Source of the DNA: Rhodobium orientis
Lineage (GTDB): Bacteria; Pseudomonadota; Alphaproteobacteria; Rhizobiales; Rhodobiaceae
Reading direction: 5' to 3'
NCBI RefSeq assembly: GCF_003258835.1
Contig: NZ_NPEV01000006.1
Coordinates: 51,250-115,249 of the forward strand
Length of the DNA stretch: 64,000 nucleotides
Shown: in pieces, positions 57,395-64,000 of the stretch
Layout of the letters: each line of letters begins with the position of its first letter
Numbering within the stretch: the first letter of the stretch is position 1
Notes under the pieces: generated by a model
Told to the model about the DNA's origin: nothing
The model's input: only the letters and a program-made list of their open reading frames with translations
Database searches by the model: none
Translations under genes and position numbers: made by a program

Positions 57395-58405
57395 ATGACC
57401 CTTGTCGACGAAAGCCCCGAGACCCCTCCCCGTTTCCTCGACGTCGTCTCCTTCGTCTTCGATGGAAAGGGCGGCGCGCGCGAGATCGCGGCCGACGATT
57501 TTGCGAAAACGTCCTTCGCGACAGGCGAAAGCGGCTTTGCCTGGCTGCACCTGAAGCGGGAGGCGAGCGCCACGCCGGCGCTTCTTGCCGCCCTCGACCT
57601 CGACGGCTACGTCACCGACGCCCTGACCGCCGAAGAGACCCGGCCGCGCTGCACCGTCCATGGCGACGGCGTCCTCATCAACCTGCGCGGCGTCAACCTG
57701 CACCCTTCGGCCGACCCGGAGGACATGATCTCCGTCCGGCTCTGGGCCACCGAGCGGCAGGTCATCGGCGTCTCCGTGCGCCCGCTGTTCGCCATCGGTG
57801 ACCTGCTTGCCGCCATTTCCCGCGGCCAGGCGCCGGTCTCGGCCGGCGATTTCGTCGCCAAGCTGGCGCTCCGGCTCGCCGACCGGGCCGAGCCGGCCGT
57901 TGCCGACCTGACCGACGCCATCGACGATCTGGAAGACCTGTCGCTCGATCCGGAAGCTTTCGTGTCGCGGCACGATCTCTCCGCAATCCGGCGCGCCGCG
58001 ATCCTCCTGAGGCGCTATCTGGTGCCCCAGCGCGACGCGCTCTCGACGCTTGAGATCGAGGACCTTCCCTTTCTCGGCGAACGCGACCGGGCGCATCTGC
58101 GGGAGGCCGCCGACCGGGTGCTGAGGCTCGGCGAGGAACTCGACGCGATCCGCGACCGGGCCCAGGTCGTGCACGACCAGATCCTCGACCAGCGCGCCGA
58201 GAGCCTCAACCGGCGCATGCTGCTGCTGTCCATCGTCGCGGCGATCTTCCTGCCGCTCGGCCTGGTCACCAGCCTGCTGGGCATCAATGTCGGCGGCATT
58301 CCGGGCGCAAACAACCCCGACGCCTTCGCCATCGTCTGCGCGCTCCTCGCCGCCCTCGGCGCCGGCTCCTACTGGTGGATCCGCAGGACGGGGATGTTCC
58401 GGTAA
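57395..58405 (+). CDS. zntB: Zinc transporter ZntB (CorA superfamily)
   Basis: A 336-residue CorA-type inner-membrane protein. The long cytoplasmic domain precedes two C-terminal helices; the pore signature is GINVGGIPGANNPDAF, the GIN-containing form with a GGIPG loop typical of ZntB rather than GMN-MPE of Mg2+ CorA. ZntB is a zinc/proton transporter. The start is uncertain among 57395, 57380 and 57365; MTLVDESPETPPRF is used. It is divergent from the acyl-CoA dehydrogenase gene and ends 4 bp from the SDR gene's stop. Confidence 0.88.
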   Translation: MTLVDESPETPPRFLDVVSFVFDGKGGAREIAADDFAKTSFATGESGFAWLHLKREASATPALLAALDLDGYVTDALTAEETRPRCTVHGDGVLINLRGVNLHPSADPEDMISVRLWATERQVIGVSVRPLFAIGDLLAAISRGQAPVSAGDFVAKLALRLADRAEPAVADLTDAIDDLEDLSLDPEAFVSRHDLSAIRRAAILLRRYLVPQRDALSTLEIEDLPFLGERDRAHLREAADRVLRLGEELDAIRDRAQVVHDQILDQRAESLNRRMLLLSIVAAIFLPLGLVTSLLGINVGGIPGANNPDAFAIVCALLAALGAGSYWWIRRTGMFR

Positions 58406-58409
58406 CGAA

Positions 58410-59900
58410 TTACGGCGCCCGTTTTTCCCGCCTCTCGGCCAATTCCGCCCGCCGGCAGATTTCCCTGGTGAGGCCGGAAAACAGCACCTCGTGGAACGGG
58501 GCCATGGCGTACCAGTAGGCAAGGCCGGCCGCGCCCGCCGGGTGCCAGTAGGCGGTTGCCGTCAGCACGGTTTCCCGCTCCGCCTTCTCGTCGATCTCGA
58601 ATTCCAGGACGCCGGCGCCGGGGGCGCGCATGCCGAACTCCAGGAGCAGACGGCGGCCCGGCTCGATGCCGATGACCTCCCAGGAATCGACCTTGTCGCC
58701 GAGGCGCAGATCCTCCGGGTGGCGCCGCCGGTGCTGCAGGCCGCGGCCGCCGACCACCCAGTCGAGCGCCTCGCGCGCGGTCCACAGCCCGTTCAGATAG
58801 TAATAGCGATTGTCGCCGCCGATCGCCGTCACCACCTTCCAGACCGAGGCGGCAGACGATTCTGACGTCGCCGTGCCGGAGGCGCGCTTGGCGTAATAGG
58901 CGTGGTCGCGCCGCCGGCCCCGCATCCTGAACGCTCCTTCCACCCAGCGCGCCTGAACGGTGCATTGCCGCTCGGCCGCGAACGCCGCTTCGACGCTCTC
59001 GCGAAAGCCGAGAAGCCGCTGCGGCACCAGGGCTTCGAGCGGCCCGGTATCGGCGACGAAATCATGCTTCAGGCCCTCGATCAACGCCCGGGCGACATTC
59101 GTCGGCACGGCCGTCACCAGCTTCAGCCAGTAGGACGAGAGCCGGGGCGAGAGCACCGAGACCGGGATGATGACGGGCCTCGACCGGCCGGCGACGTCGG
59201 CGAGCGTTGTCATCATGTCCTGGTATGTGAGGGTTTCCGGCCCTGCTGCATCAAACGTCTTTCCGGCAGCCCCCTCATGCTCCGGCAGGTGCAGGAGATA
59301 AAAAAGCAAATTATCGAGGGCGACGGGCGGGGATTTGGAGCGCACCCAGAGGGGCGTGACCATCGCCGGCAGGTGGAAGACCAGGTCGCGCATGACCTCG
59401 AAGGCGGCCGAGCCCGGCCCGACGATGATGCCGGCGCGCAGCTCCGTCACCGGGACGGTGCCGCGGCGCAGCTCGTCGCCGGTGTCCCGGCGCGAGGTGA
59501 TGTGCTCGGACTCCGCGTCGTCCGGCACCAGCCCGCCGAGATAGACGATACGTCTGACGCCGGCCCGTTCGGCCGCAACGGCGAAATTTCGTGCCGCCTC
59601 CAGGTCGAGCCGGCCGAAGTTCCGGCCCGCCGCCATGGAATGGACGAGGTAGTAGGCGGTGTCGACGCCTTCCAGCACCGGATCGAGGCATGCCGGGTCG
59701 AGCGCGTCGGCCGCCATGATGTCGACGCCCTGCCAGCCATGGGCCTCCAACACCTGCGGGCGGCGCGAGACGGCACGCACCGGGATACCGGCCGCCGTCA
59801 GATACGGCACGAGGTTGGAGCCGATATAGCCGCTGGCGCCGAACACCAGGCGGCGGTCTTTTCTGGGCAGCGCGCCGCGCGGGGCGATCGTCTCGGTCAT
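58410..59900 (-). CDS. SDR family oxidoreductase with C-terminal DUF2867 domain
   Basis: A 496-residue two-domain protein. Residues 1 to about 300 are an atypical NAD(P)-binding SDR (VFGASGYIGSNLVPYLTAAG with GxxGxxG, then AVSRRPQ, YYLVHSM, VYLGGL). The rest, from about residue 330, is a DUF2867 domain (GLWTAREALDWVVGGRGLQH and a START-like WYAMAPFHEVLFSGLTREIC). Such proteins are widespread and uncharacterised. It is convergent with zntB, with 4 bp between the stops. Confidence 0.88.
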   Translation of the reverse strand: MTETIAPRGALPRKDRRLVFGASGYIGSNLVPYLTAAGIPVRAVSRRPQVLEAHGWQGVDIMAADALDPACLDPVLEGVDTAYYLVHSMAAGRNFGRLDLEAARNFAVAAERAGVRRIVYLGGLVPDDAESEHITSRRDTGDELRRGTVPVTELRAGIIVGPGSAAFEVMRDLVFHLPAMVTPLWVRSKSPPVALDNLLFYLLHLPEHEGAAGKTFDAAGPETLTYQDMMTTLADVAGRSRPVIIPVSVLSPRLSSYWLKLVTAVPTNVARALIEGLKHDFVADTGPLEALVPQRLLGFRESVEAAFAAERQCTVQARWVEGAFRMRGRRRDHAYYAKRASGTATSESSAASVWKVVTAIGGDNRYYYLNGLWTAREALDWVVGGRGLQHRRRHPEDLRLGDKVDSWEVIGIEPGRRLLLEFGMRAPGAGVLEFEIDEKAERETVLTATAYWHPAGAAGLAYWYAMAPFHEVLFSGLTREICRRAELAERREKRAP

Positions 59901-60016
59901 GGCTTCGATCCGGGCAGTTCTCGATCCATCGTTAAACGGATCGGGAGCGGCTTTGGATCAACCGGGAGATGTGGGACCCAAGGCACACCGGCGCAGAGCG
60001 GGCAGTCCCGACGGCC

Positions 60017-60406
60017 TTACGCGCAGCCGTCCGTCTCGCGGCCGACGACGTCGACGTCGACCATCACCGATCCGGCCCGAATGAAGCCGAGCTCTTTTGC
60101 CGCCGCCCGTGTCACGTCGATGATCCGGCCGCGCACGAAGGGGCCGCGGTCGTTGATGCAGACGACGACCGAGCGGCCGTTGCGCTTGTTGGTCACCTTC
60201 ACGCGGGTGCCGAACTTCAGGCGGCGGTGGGCCGCTGTCATGGCGTTCGGGTTCGCCCGTTCGCCGCTCGCGGTGCGCGAGGTCATCGCATACCAGGAGG
60301 CCCGGCCCTTCTCGGTCTTGGCGATGGCAGCGGTCCCGCCCGCAGCCACCATGGTAACAATAGAAGCCGCGATGAGGCCTCGCCAAAGCGGGATCAACTG
60401 AATCAC
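60017..60406 (-). CDS. RlpA-like septal ring lytic transglycosylase family protein
   Basis: A short 129-residue member with an N-terminal signal-anchor region (LIPLWRGLIAASIVTMVAAG) and a double-psi beta-barrel domain (GRASWYAMTSRTASGE, AAHRRLKFGTRVKVTNKRNG, VCINDRGPFVRGRIIDVTRA). No SPOR domain is present. Members trim peptidoglycan strands. GTG 60406 is chosen because AAGGAC lies 8 bp upstream; the frame is open into the prophage as far as 60571. The inferred prophage end is only 74 bp upstream of this start, so the native promoter region may have been displaced. Confidence 0.82.
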   Translation of the reverse strand: MIQLIPLWRGLIAASIVTMVAAGGTAAIAKTEKGRASWYAMTSRTASGERANPNAMTAAHRRLKFGTRVKVTNKRNGRSVVVCINDRGPFVRGRIIDVTRAAAKELGFIRAGSVMVDVDVVGRETDGCA

Positions 60407-60485
60407 CGTCACGTCCTTCAAGTTTTGGAAAACGGCGGCGCTTTGACACAAGGTTTGCGGCGATTTTGCGGGCGGTAGGTTGTAA

Positions 60486-60504
60486 CGCGCAAGAACGGAT
60501 GGCA
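60486..60504 (+). repeat. Candidate transposase-binding site L1
   Basis: The motif CGCGCAAGnnCnnATGGCA begins 6 bp inside the inferred prophage end. The same motif recurs at 60623-60641. In Mu, the outermost MuA site also starts 6 bp from the end. Confidence 0.6.
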
Positions 60505-60520
60505 TTAGGGCAGAAACAGC

Positions 60521-60556
60521 GGGATTAGGCGGAATTATCCGGGATTGAACGGGATT
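60521..60556 (+). repeat. Four short repeats phased at exactly 10 bp
   Basis: GGGATT, GGAATT, GGGATT and GGGATT start at 60521, 60531, 60541 and 60551. The spacing equals about one DNA helical turn, so all copies face the same side of the helix. They lie between the two candidate transposase sites. Confidence 0.8.
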
Positions 60557-60622
60557 GCCTTGGAAGGACAAGGCGTTAGCGGTTAGCCGGGACCTGACGC
60601 CAGCATGACTGCTGTTTCCCGT

Positions 60623-60641
60623 CGCGCAAGTTCAAATGGCA
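60623..60641 (+). repeat. Candidate internal transposase-binding site (L2/L3-like)
   Basis: This is the second copy of CGCGCAAGnnCnnATGGCA, in the same orientation as the first, 137 bp further in and just beyond the 3' end of the repressor gene. The two copies agree at CGCGCAAG, the central C and ATGGCA. Confidence 0.6.
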
Positions 60642-60663
60642 AATGCGGCCGGCGGGCGCGGCG

Positions 60664-61326
60664 TCAGATCGAGCGGCCGAACCACATCACACGGCCGGCG
60701 ATGGTGAGCGACGGCGTCTCAGCGGCGGGAACGTCATCGGGCTCATAGAGCGCCTGGTTGTCCGAAATCAAGCGGACCCCGCCGTCGCGGCGGACATGGA
60801 TGCGCTTGACCAAAACGAACCCATTGAAGACGACCACATAAATGCCGTTGTCGCGGATGCTGTCGATAGACGTGTCGACGAGCAAGACATCACCGTCACG
60901 AATCGTCGGCTCCATGGAATCGCCCTTTGCCGAAAGAGCCCTTGCGGCGTCAGGATTGATGCCGCGACGGCGCAGCCAATCCGCGCGAAAGGCGATCAAT
61001 CCGACAGAATCCTCCTCGGCGACAACAGCGCCGCCGCCAGCGGAAACGCGGACATTGAGGCGCGGAATCATGCAGAAACCCGACGTCTCTGCTGGAATCT
61101 CGGTGGCCGTTCCAGCTAGTGCGTCGCCCGATTTTGATCCTTCTCCCGTTGCCAACCATTGGACGCTGACATTGGCGCTATTGGCGATCGACAGAAGGGT
61201 ATCGAGCGTAGGGCTGCCGCCACGGACAAGCGCCCTGTAAGCCCCTTCACTGATCCCAAGAGAGCGCGCAAAACTTCGCGCACTTTTTGACCCTTGGAGG
61301 CTTGCCAGCCTTTCCGAGAAGGTCAT
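60664..61326 (-). CDS. Prophage repressor, XRE helix-turn-helix plus S24 peptidase domain
   Basis: A 220-residue LexA/CI-type repressor. Residues about 1-65 form a helix-turn-helix (RLASLQGSKSARSFARSLGI, SEGAYRALVRGGSPTLDTLL). Residues about 125-215 are an S24 self-cleaving domain with the catalytic Ser in AKGDSMEPTIRDGD and Lys in FVLVKRIHVRR. It is expected to keep the prophage silent and to cleave itself after RecA activation, unlike the original Mu repressor. It reads toward the left end of the element and is divergent from the Ner-like gene. Confidence 0.88.
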   Translation of the reverse strand: MTFSERLASLQGSKSARSFARSLGISEGAYRALVRGGSPTLDTLLSIANSANVSVQWLATGEGSKSGDALAGTATEIPAETSGFCMIPRLNVRVSAGGGAVVAEEDSVGLIAFRADWLRRRGINPDAARALSAKGDSMEPTIRDGDVLLVDTSIDSIRDNGIYVVVFNGFVLVKRIHVRRDGGVRLISDNQALYEPDDVPAAETPSLTIAGRVMWFGRSI

Positions 61327-61568
61327 GGCCGCACCAACGCGCAACTTTGACCCGATGTCAGAGTTCGAATGGATCGAAAGAAACGCTCATAATGCGTTGT
61401 AATTAAATGATAATCATAAAAATGCGTCACGAAAAACGCATTTCGGAACTCTGACGCGTTTTTTTTAATTGATATTCCGTTTATTTTAACGCACATTTGT
61501 CCCACCAAACGTATTTCGGCGATTCGAAAAAACCCGGCCCTGCCCGGCCGGGCTTCGAAGGAGCAGAC
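61327..61568. promoter_or_regulatory. Repressor/Ner operator and divergent early promoter region
   Basis: This is an AT-rich 242-bp region between the divergent repressor and Ner-like genes. It contains a perfect dyad AAATGCGT-N8-ACGCATTT at 61420-61443, a related half-site AATGCGTT at 61391-61398, TGACGCGTTTT near 61452, and AACGCACATTT near 61488. The repeated ATGCGT/ACGCAT element suggests several operator sites for the repressor. I could not place -35/-10 boxes with confidence. Confidence 0.65.
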
Positions 61569-61865
61569 ATGACAGCCAGAGCCCCTGCATGGGACCTGCC
61601 GGGAATAAAAGCCGCTCTCGCGCGCCTCGGCTATTCGATGGCCAAGGTAGAGCGCGAATTCGGACTGCCCGAAGGGTCCGTGCGCAACGGCATCCGGGGA
61701 AACAATCGCGCAGGGGCCGAAGCAGTTGCCAAGTTGCTCAAGCGTCCCATGACCGAACTCTTCCCCGGTCTTTATGTCCGTCTACCCATGAAGACTACAC
61801 GGCAGAGCACAGGCGATGCGAGTCAAAAGCCCGCAACCGGCGCTGACAAGGCGCGCGTGGCATGA
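61569..61865 (+). CDS. Ner-like (Nlp family) helix-turn-helix regulator
   Basis: A 98-residue DNA-binding protein whose core (WDLPGIKAALARLGYSMAKV, EREFGLPEGSVRNGIRGNNR, KLLKRPMTELFPGLY) matches Mu Ner, including the WP-like ending (LFPGLY for IWPSRY). Ner represses early transcription of Mu and shuts down the repressor promoter. The start has a strong AAGGAG site. Its stop overlaps the next small ORF (ATGA). The C-terminal 25 residues beyond the Ner core are polar and unrelated. Confidence 0.82.
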   Translation: MTARAPAWDLPGIKAALARLGYSMAKVEREFGLPEGSVRNGIRGNNRAGAEAVAKLLKRPMTELFPGLYVRLPMKTTRQSTGDASQKPATGADKARVA

Positions 61866-61960
61866 GGTCGATCTTGTCCGCACCGGCGCGTCACCCGGAC
61901 ATGGCCATCGCGCTCACGCTCATCATCGCAACCCTCATTGTCGGCAGCCATCTCCTATGA
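61862..61960 (+). CDS. Tiny predicted membrane peptide, 32 aa
   Basis: ATG 61862 overlaps the Ner-like stop and TGA at 61958 overlaps the next ATG, so the ORF fits exactly into a chain of 4-bp overlaps. The product (MRSILSAPARHPDMAIALTL then IIATLIVGSHLL) has one hydrophobic segment of about 18 residues near its end, like a single-pass membrane peptide. No homologue is recognised. Its reality rests on the overlap arrangement. Confidence 0.45.
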   Translation: MRSILSAPARHPDMAIALTLIIATLIVGSHLL

Positions 61961-62100
61961 CCCGGAAGGCAGAAATCCGTCTCCCGGTCTTTTCAATGGT
62001 TCCTCCCAAGACTGGTCGGGTGGGCGAAGCGGCGGACCGCACTTCGGACCCAGGCGCCCACCCGGCCTTTTTTCAAGGACTTACAGAACATGAAGCGTGA
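61957..62100 (+). CDS. Small early ORF, 47 aa
   Basis: This ORF begins MTRKAEIRLPVFSMVPPKTG and ends in LTEHEA; it overlaps the tiny membrane ORF at its start (ATGA) and the ParB-like gene at its end by 11 bp. However, a strong terminator-like hairpin lies inside it (62014-62073), so the frame may simply be open over a regulatory element. No family recognised. Confidence 0.3.
   Translation: MTRKAEIRLPVFSMVPPKTGRVGEAADRTSDPGAHPAFFQGLTEHEA
62014..62073 (+). terminator. Terminator or attenuator ahead of the ParB-like gene
   Basis: GGTCGGGTGGGCG (62014-62026) pairs with CGCCCACCCGGCC (62055-62067) over 13 bp with one G-U, followed directly by six T. It lies 16 bp before the ParB-like ATG and inside the prophage early region. 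It would stop most early transcription after the Ner-like gene unless read through. Confidence 0.75.
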
Positions 62101-62920
62101 GCGTATTGCGATTTCGGCGATCGACGCTAGCGGTCGCCTCAGGCCGATCAATCCCGACTGGGTTGAGACCCTCGCCGAGCAAATCGCTACAGGCATAACC
62201 CTGCCTGCAATCGAGGTGGTCGAGCGCAAAGAAGGGTACCGCCTGATCGCTGGCGGACACCGCCTTAAGGCACATGAAAAGGCCGGTCTCGATGTCATCG
62301 AGGCCGATGTTTGCCCGGCCAACGAGTTCGCCGACGAGGCGGCCGTCCGACTCCGCGAAATCCAAGAGAACATGCTTCGATACGAGCTGACGGCGCTCGA
62401 CCGGGCGGTCCACCTGGCGACATGGAAGGAGCTTCACGAGAGCGTCGCCGGGCCGGCCAAACGGGGGCGGAAGAAGGCCACAGAGGAATTGCCGCAGAAT
62501 TCTGCGGCCATTTTCGCCGGGACGTTTTCGAAGGCGGCGGCCAAGGCTTTGAAGGTCTCCGAACGCGCCGTCCAAGCGGCGGTGCAGGTGGCAACCGGCA
62601 TTGCCCCGGACGTTCGGGAACGGATCGCGTTCCTGAAAATTGCCGACACCATGTCGGAGCTGATCGAGCTCTCCAAACAGGCGCGAGCCCGGCAGGATGC
62701 CATTGCTGGGTTGCTCACGTCCGAACCGCCCGCGGCTTCGACCGTTGCCGACGCGATCGCGATCATCGACCGGCGGCCGCCGCCGCGAACCTTGGAACAA
62801 TGGGAGGCTGCCTCCTCGCGCTTCGGCCGGCTTAGCGATGCCGAGCAGGACCGGTTCTTCGAGGCGAACGCTGCCGCCGTCGATCGCTGGCTCGCGCGCC
62901 GCAGGCAAAAGGCCGCCTGA
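62090..62920 (+). CDS. ParB N-terminal domain protein of the prophage
   Basis: A 276-residue protein with a ParB/Srx-type NTPase/nuclease domain at residues 1 to about 110: IAISAIDASGRLRPINPDWV, LAEQIATGITLPAIEVVERK, YRLIAGGHRLKAHEKAG (GxHR-type motif) and LREIQENMLRYELTALDRAV (ENxxR box). The rest is helical. Such proteins occur in early regions of several Mu-like phages of alphaproteobacteria; their role is unknown, perhaps gene control or host DNA targeting. AAGGAC right after the terminator's T-run serves as ribosome site. The stop is 2 bp before the next start. Confidence 0.82.
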   Translation: MKRERIAISAIDASGRLRPINPDWVETLAEQIATGITLPAIEVVERKEGYRLIAGGHRLKAHEKAGLDVIEADVCPANEFADEAAVRLREIQENMLRYELTALDRAVHLATWKELHESVAGPAKRGRKKATEELPQNSAAIFAGTFSKAAAKALKVSERAVQAAVQVATGIAPDVRERIAFLKIADTMSELIELSKQARARQDAIAGLLTSEPPAASTVADAIAIIDRRPPPRTLEQWEAASSRFGRLSDAEQDRFFEANAAAVDRWLARRRQKAA

Positions 62921-62922
62921 CC

Positions 62923-63381
62923 ATGGCGCGACGGCGCGACACCGGCACTCTCGACCTCTTCCGGGACGTCCTTCCAGCTCCCGTCGTGGAGCGGTTCGAC
63001 GAGGCCGATGTCCACGCCTGGAACATGGCGGGCCGGTTGTCGAAGGCGGTCGCGGCGACTCTCGACGCCGCCGGCATGGGACGCGTCGAAGTCGCCGCTG
63101 CGATGTCGGACATCCTGAAGGACAAGGTCACCGAGTCCACGCTCGATGCCTATGCCAGCCAGGCCAAGGAGAAGCACACAATCAGCGCCTTGCGGCTTGC
63201 CGCTCTTGTCATGGTGACCGGCGACGCACGCGCCCTAAACACCCTCCTTGTCGAAGCCGGTCTCATCGTCGTTCCAGCGAAATACGAGGCGCTCTTGCGG
63301 CGGGAGCGGGCGAAGGAACTGCGCGAGCGGGCCGAGCGCGAGGAAGCCGCGGCCGAGGCCGAATGGAAGGCCAACCGATGA
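62923..63381 (+). CDS. Prophage early protein of unknown function, 152 aa
   Basis: A mostly helical, charged protein. The middle (LKDKVTESTLDAYASQAKEK and ISALRLAALVMVTGDARALN) resembles phage CII-type regulatory proteins that bind DNA as helix-turn-helix tetramers, but this is a weak resemblance by eye. The C-terminus is a long Glu/Arg/Ala helix (RRERAKELRERAEREEAAAE), probably coiled coil. ATG 62923 follows the ParB-like stop by 2 bp; its own stop overlaps the transposase start (ATGA), so it belongs to the same early operon. Confidence 0.65.
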   Translation: MARRRDTGTLDLFRDVLPAPVVERFDEADVHAWNMAGRLSKAVAATLDAAGMGRVEVAAAMSDILKDKVTESTLDAYASQAKEKHTISALRLAALVMVTGDARALNTLLVEAGLIVVPAKYEALLRRERAKELRERAEREEAAAEAEWKANR

Positions 63382-64000
63382 CCGCACCGACGAACAAATC
63401 GACCAAAGACTGGCTGTCGGCGAAGGAGATCGCCGATCTGAAGCTCAGCAGCTTGGCGAAGACAGTGAGCGGGATAATTCGATACGCCTCGCGCGAAGGC
63501 TGGAACGACGATCCGGCGCGTTGCCGGGACCGCAAGGGGCGCGGCGGCGGGCTTGAGTATCATGTCAGCCTTTTGCCGACGTTGGCGCGGCTCGACTACG
63601 AAAAGCGCTTCATGGTCGTCGGCGAGGTCGAACCAACGAGATTGCAACCGGACTTACCGACGCCAGAGACCGACCGGGCGCGGCGTTCCCAAGAAGCGCG
63701 ACTTGCCATTCTCGTTGCCTACGACCGGTTCGGCGGCGGTTTGAACCTGCGGGAAACCGGCCGGACCTCCGTTTTCGTCGATAGCTACAATATGGGCCAC
63801 CTGAAGGTGGACGACTGGGTGCGTGCTGAAGTGCCAAAGCTGTCGCGCCGGACGCTGGCTCGCTGGCGGGCCGCGCGTGAGAAATGCGTCGGCCTCGGCA
63901 TCGATCATTCGCAGGCTCGCAAGGGCACCGGCCTTTTGGACGCCGCCAATGATGGCCGCGTGAAGACCTATGTGCTCGGCCTCATCGCCTATCAGCCGCA
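63378..64000 (+). CDS. MuA-type transposase, N-terminal part (cut by window end)
   Basis: The first 207 residues of a Mu-family DDE transposase. The N-terminus (KDWLSAKEIADLKLSSLAKT, VSGIIRYASREGWN, then GGGLEYHVSLLPTLARL) matches the MuA enhancer/end-binding winged-helix domain (WVSPKECANL...GVIYVAKKQGW...IEYNANSLP). The region PKLSRRTLARWRAAREKCVG corresponds to the second DNA-binding domain. The catalytic DDE core lies beyond 64000. ATG 63378 overlaps the stop of the preceding gene. Together with the Ner-like gene this fixes the identity of the element. Confidence 0.88.
   Translation, partial: MTAPTNKSTKDWLSAKEIADLKLSSLAKTVSGIIRYASREGWNDDPARCRDRKGRGGGLEYHVSLLPTLARLDYEKRFMVVGEVEPTRLQPDLPTPETDRARRSQEARLAILVAYDRFGGGLNLRETGRTSVFVDSYNMGHLKVDDWVRAEVPKLSRRTLARWRAAREKCVGLGIDHSQARKGTGLLDAANDGRVKTYVLGLIAYQP

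Larger units (their letters stand above)
60481..64000 (+). mobile_element. Left part of a Mu-like transposable prophage (continues past the window)
   Basis: The gene order from the inferred left end matches Mu: a leftward repressor next to the end, a divergent operator region, a rightward Ner-like gene, small early genes and a MuA-type transposase. The left boundary is placed at TGTAACGCGC (60481), because Mu-family ends start with TG and because a 19-bp motif occurs 6 and 143 bp inside it, similar to the L1 and L2/L3 positions of Mu. The right end, the B gene and the structural genes are outside the window. The exact boundary is inference. Confidence 0.75.

Overview
The window is a GC-rich chromosome segment (roughly two-thirds G+C by eye) from an alphaproteobacterium, most likely of the order Hyphomicrobiales (Rhizobiales). 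This rests on gene content and order: phosphatidylcholine synthase, an IalB-family protein, HspQ, a UbiH/UbiF-type hydroxylase, mfd-sdhE-recG, pyrG-(VOC)-kdsA-...-eno, and tpiA/secG next to ppiD-trpD-trpC-moaC-moeA. No rRNA, tRNA or CRISPR array was seen. Genus cannot be fixed from this sequence alone.

Layout. 0.07-2.6 kb: xylF (D-xylose binding protein) divergent from a ROK-type regulator, with a palindromic operator candidate between them. 2.9-5.6 kb: two small unknown genes, a DUF302 protein and an M20 peptidase. 5.7-10.6 kb: a complete BMP-type (nucleoside/purine-like) ABC importer operon ending in a terminator. 10.8-16.9 kb: two secreted proteins of unknown function, one of them a 1446-residue protein with eleven exact-length 27-residue His-rich repeats followed by very basic Arg/Asn/Ser and Arg/Gln repeat tails. 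17-25.5 kb: quinone oxidoreductase, TerC, Pcs, DUF2182 protein, a paired YeeE/YedE half-transporter operon with a UbiH-like hydroxylase, an AEC transporter and a malyl-CoA-lyase-like enzyme. 25.5-32.8 kb: HspQ, IalB, a YejA-like binding protein coupled to a degenerate AMP-binding protein, a degenerate GGDEF protein and a DsbA-family protein. 32.9-39 kb: mfd, sdhE, recG. 39-39.8 kb: a small AT-rich island carrying a membrane protein gene and a palindromic dispersed repeat. 39.8-53.5 kb: core metabolism (eno, glycosyltransferase, kdsA, VOC protein, pyrG, secG, tpiA; divergent ppiD-trpD-trpC-moaC-moeA). 53.5-60.4 kb: FAH-family hydrolase, Lrp and GntR regulators, acyl-CoA dehydrogenase, ZntB, an SDR/DUF2867 protein and RlpA.

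From about 60.48 kb to the end the window enters a Mu-like transposable prophage. Its left end is inferred at a TGTAACGCGC sequence 74 bp upstream of the rlpA start. Two copies of a 19-bp motif, 6 and 143 bp inside that end, look like transposase-binding sites. Then come a leftward S24-type repressor, an AT-rich operator region with inverted repeats, a Ner-like regulator, two very small overlapping ORFs, a terminator, a ParB-domain protein, an unknown early protein and the start of a MuA-type transposase cut by the window edge.

The items most deserving a second look are the giant His/Arg/Gln repeat protein with its acidic-tailed secreted neighbour, the prophage left end and its early-region control elements, and a set of proteins whose catalytic motifs are visibly degenerate (AMP-binding, GGDEF, M20).
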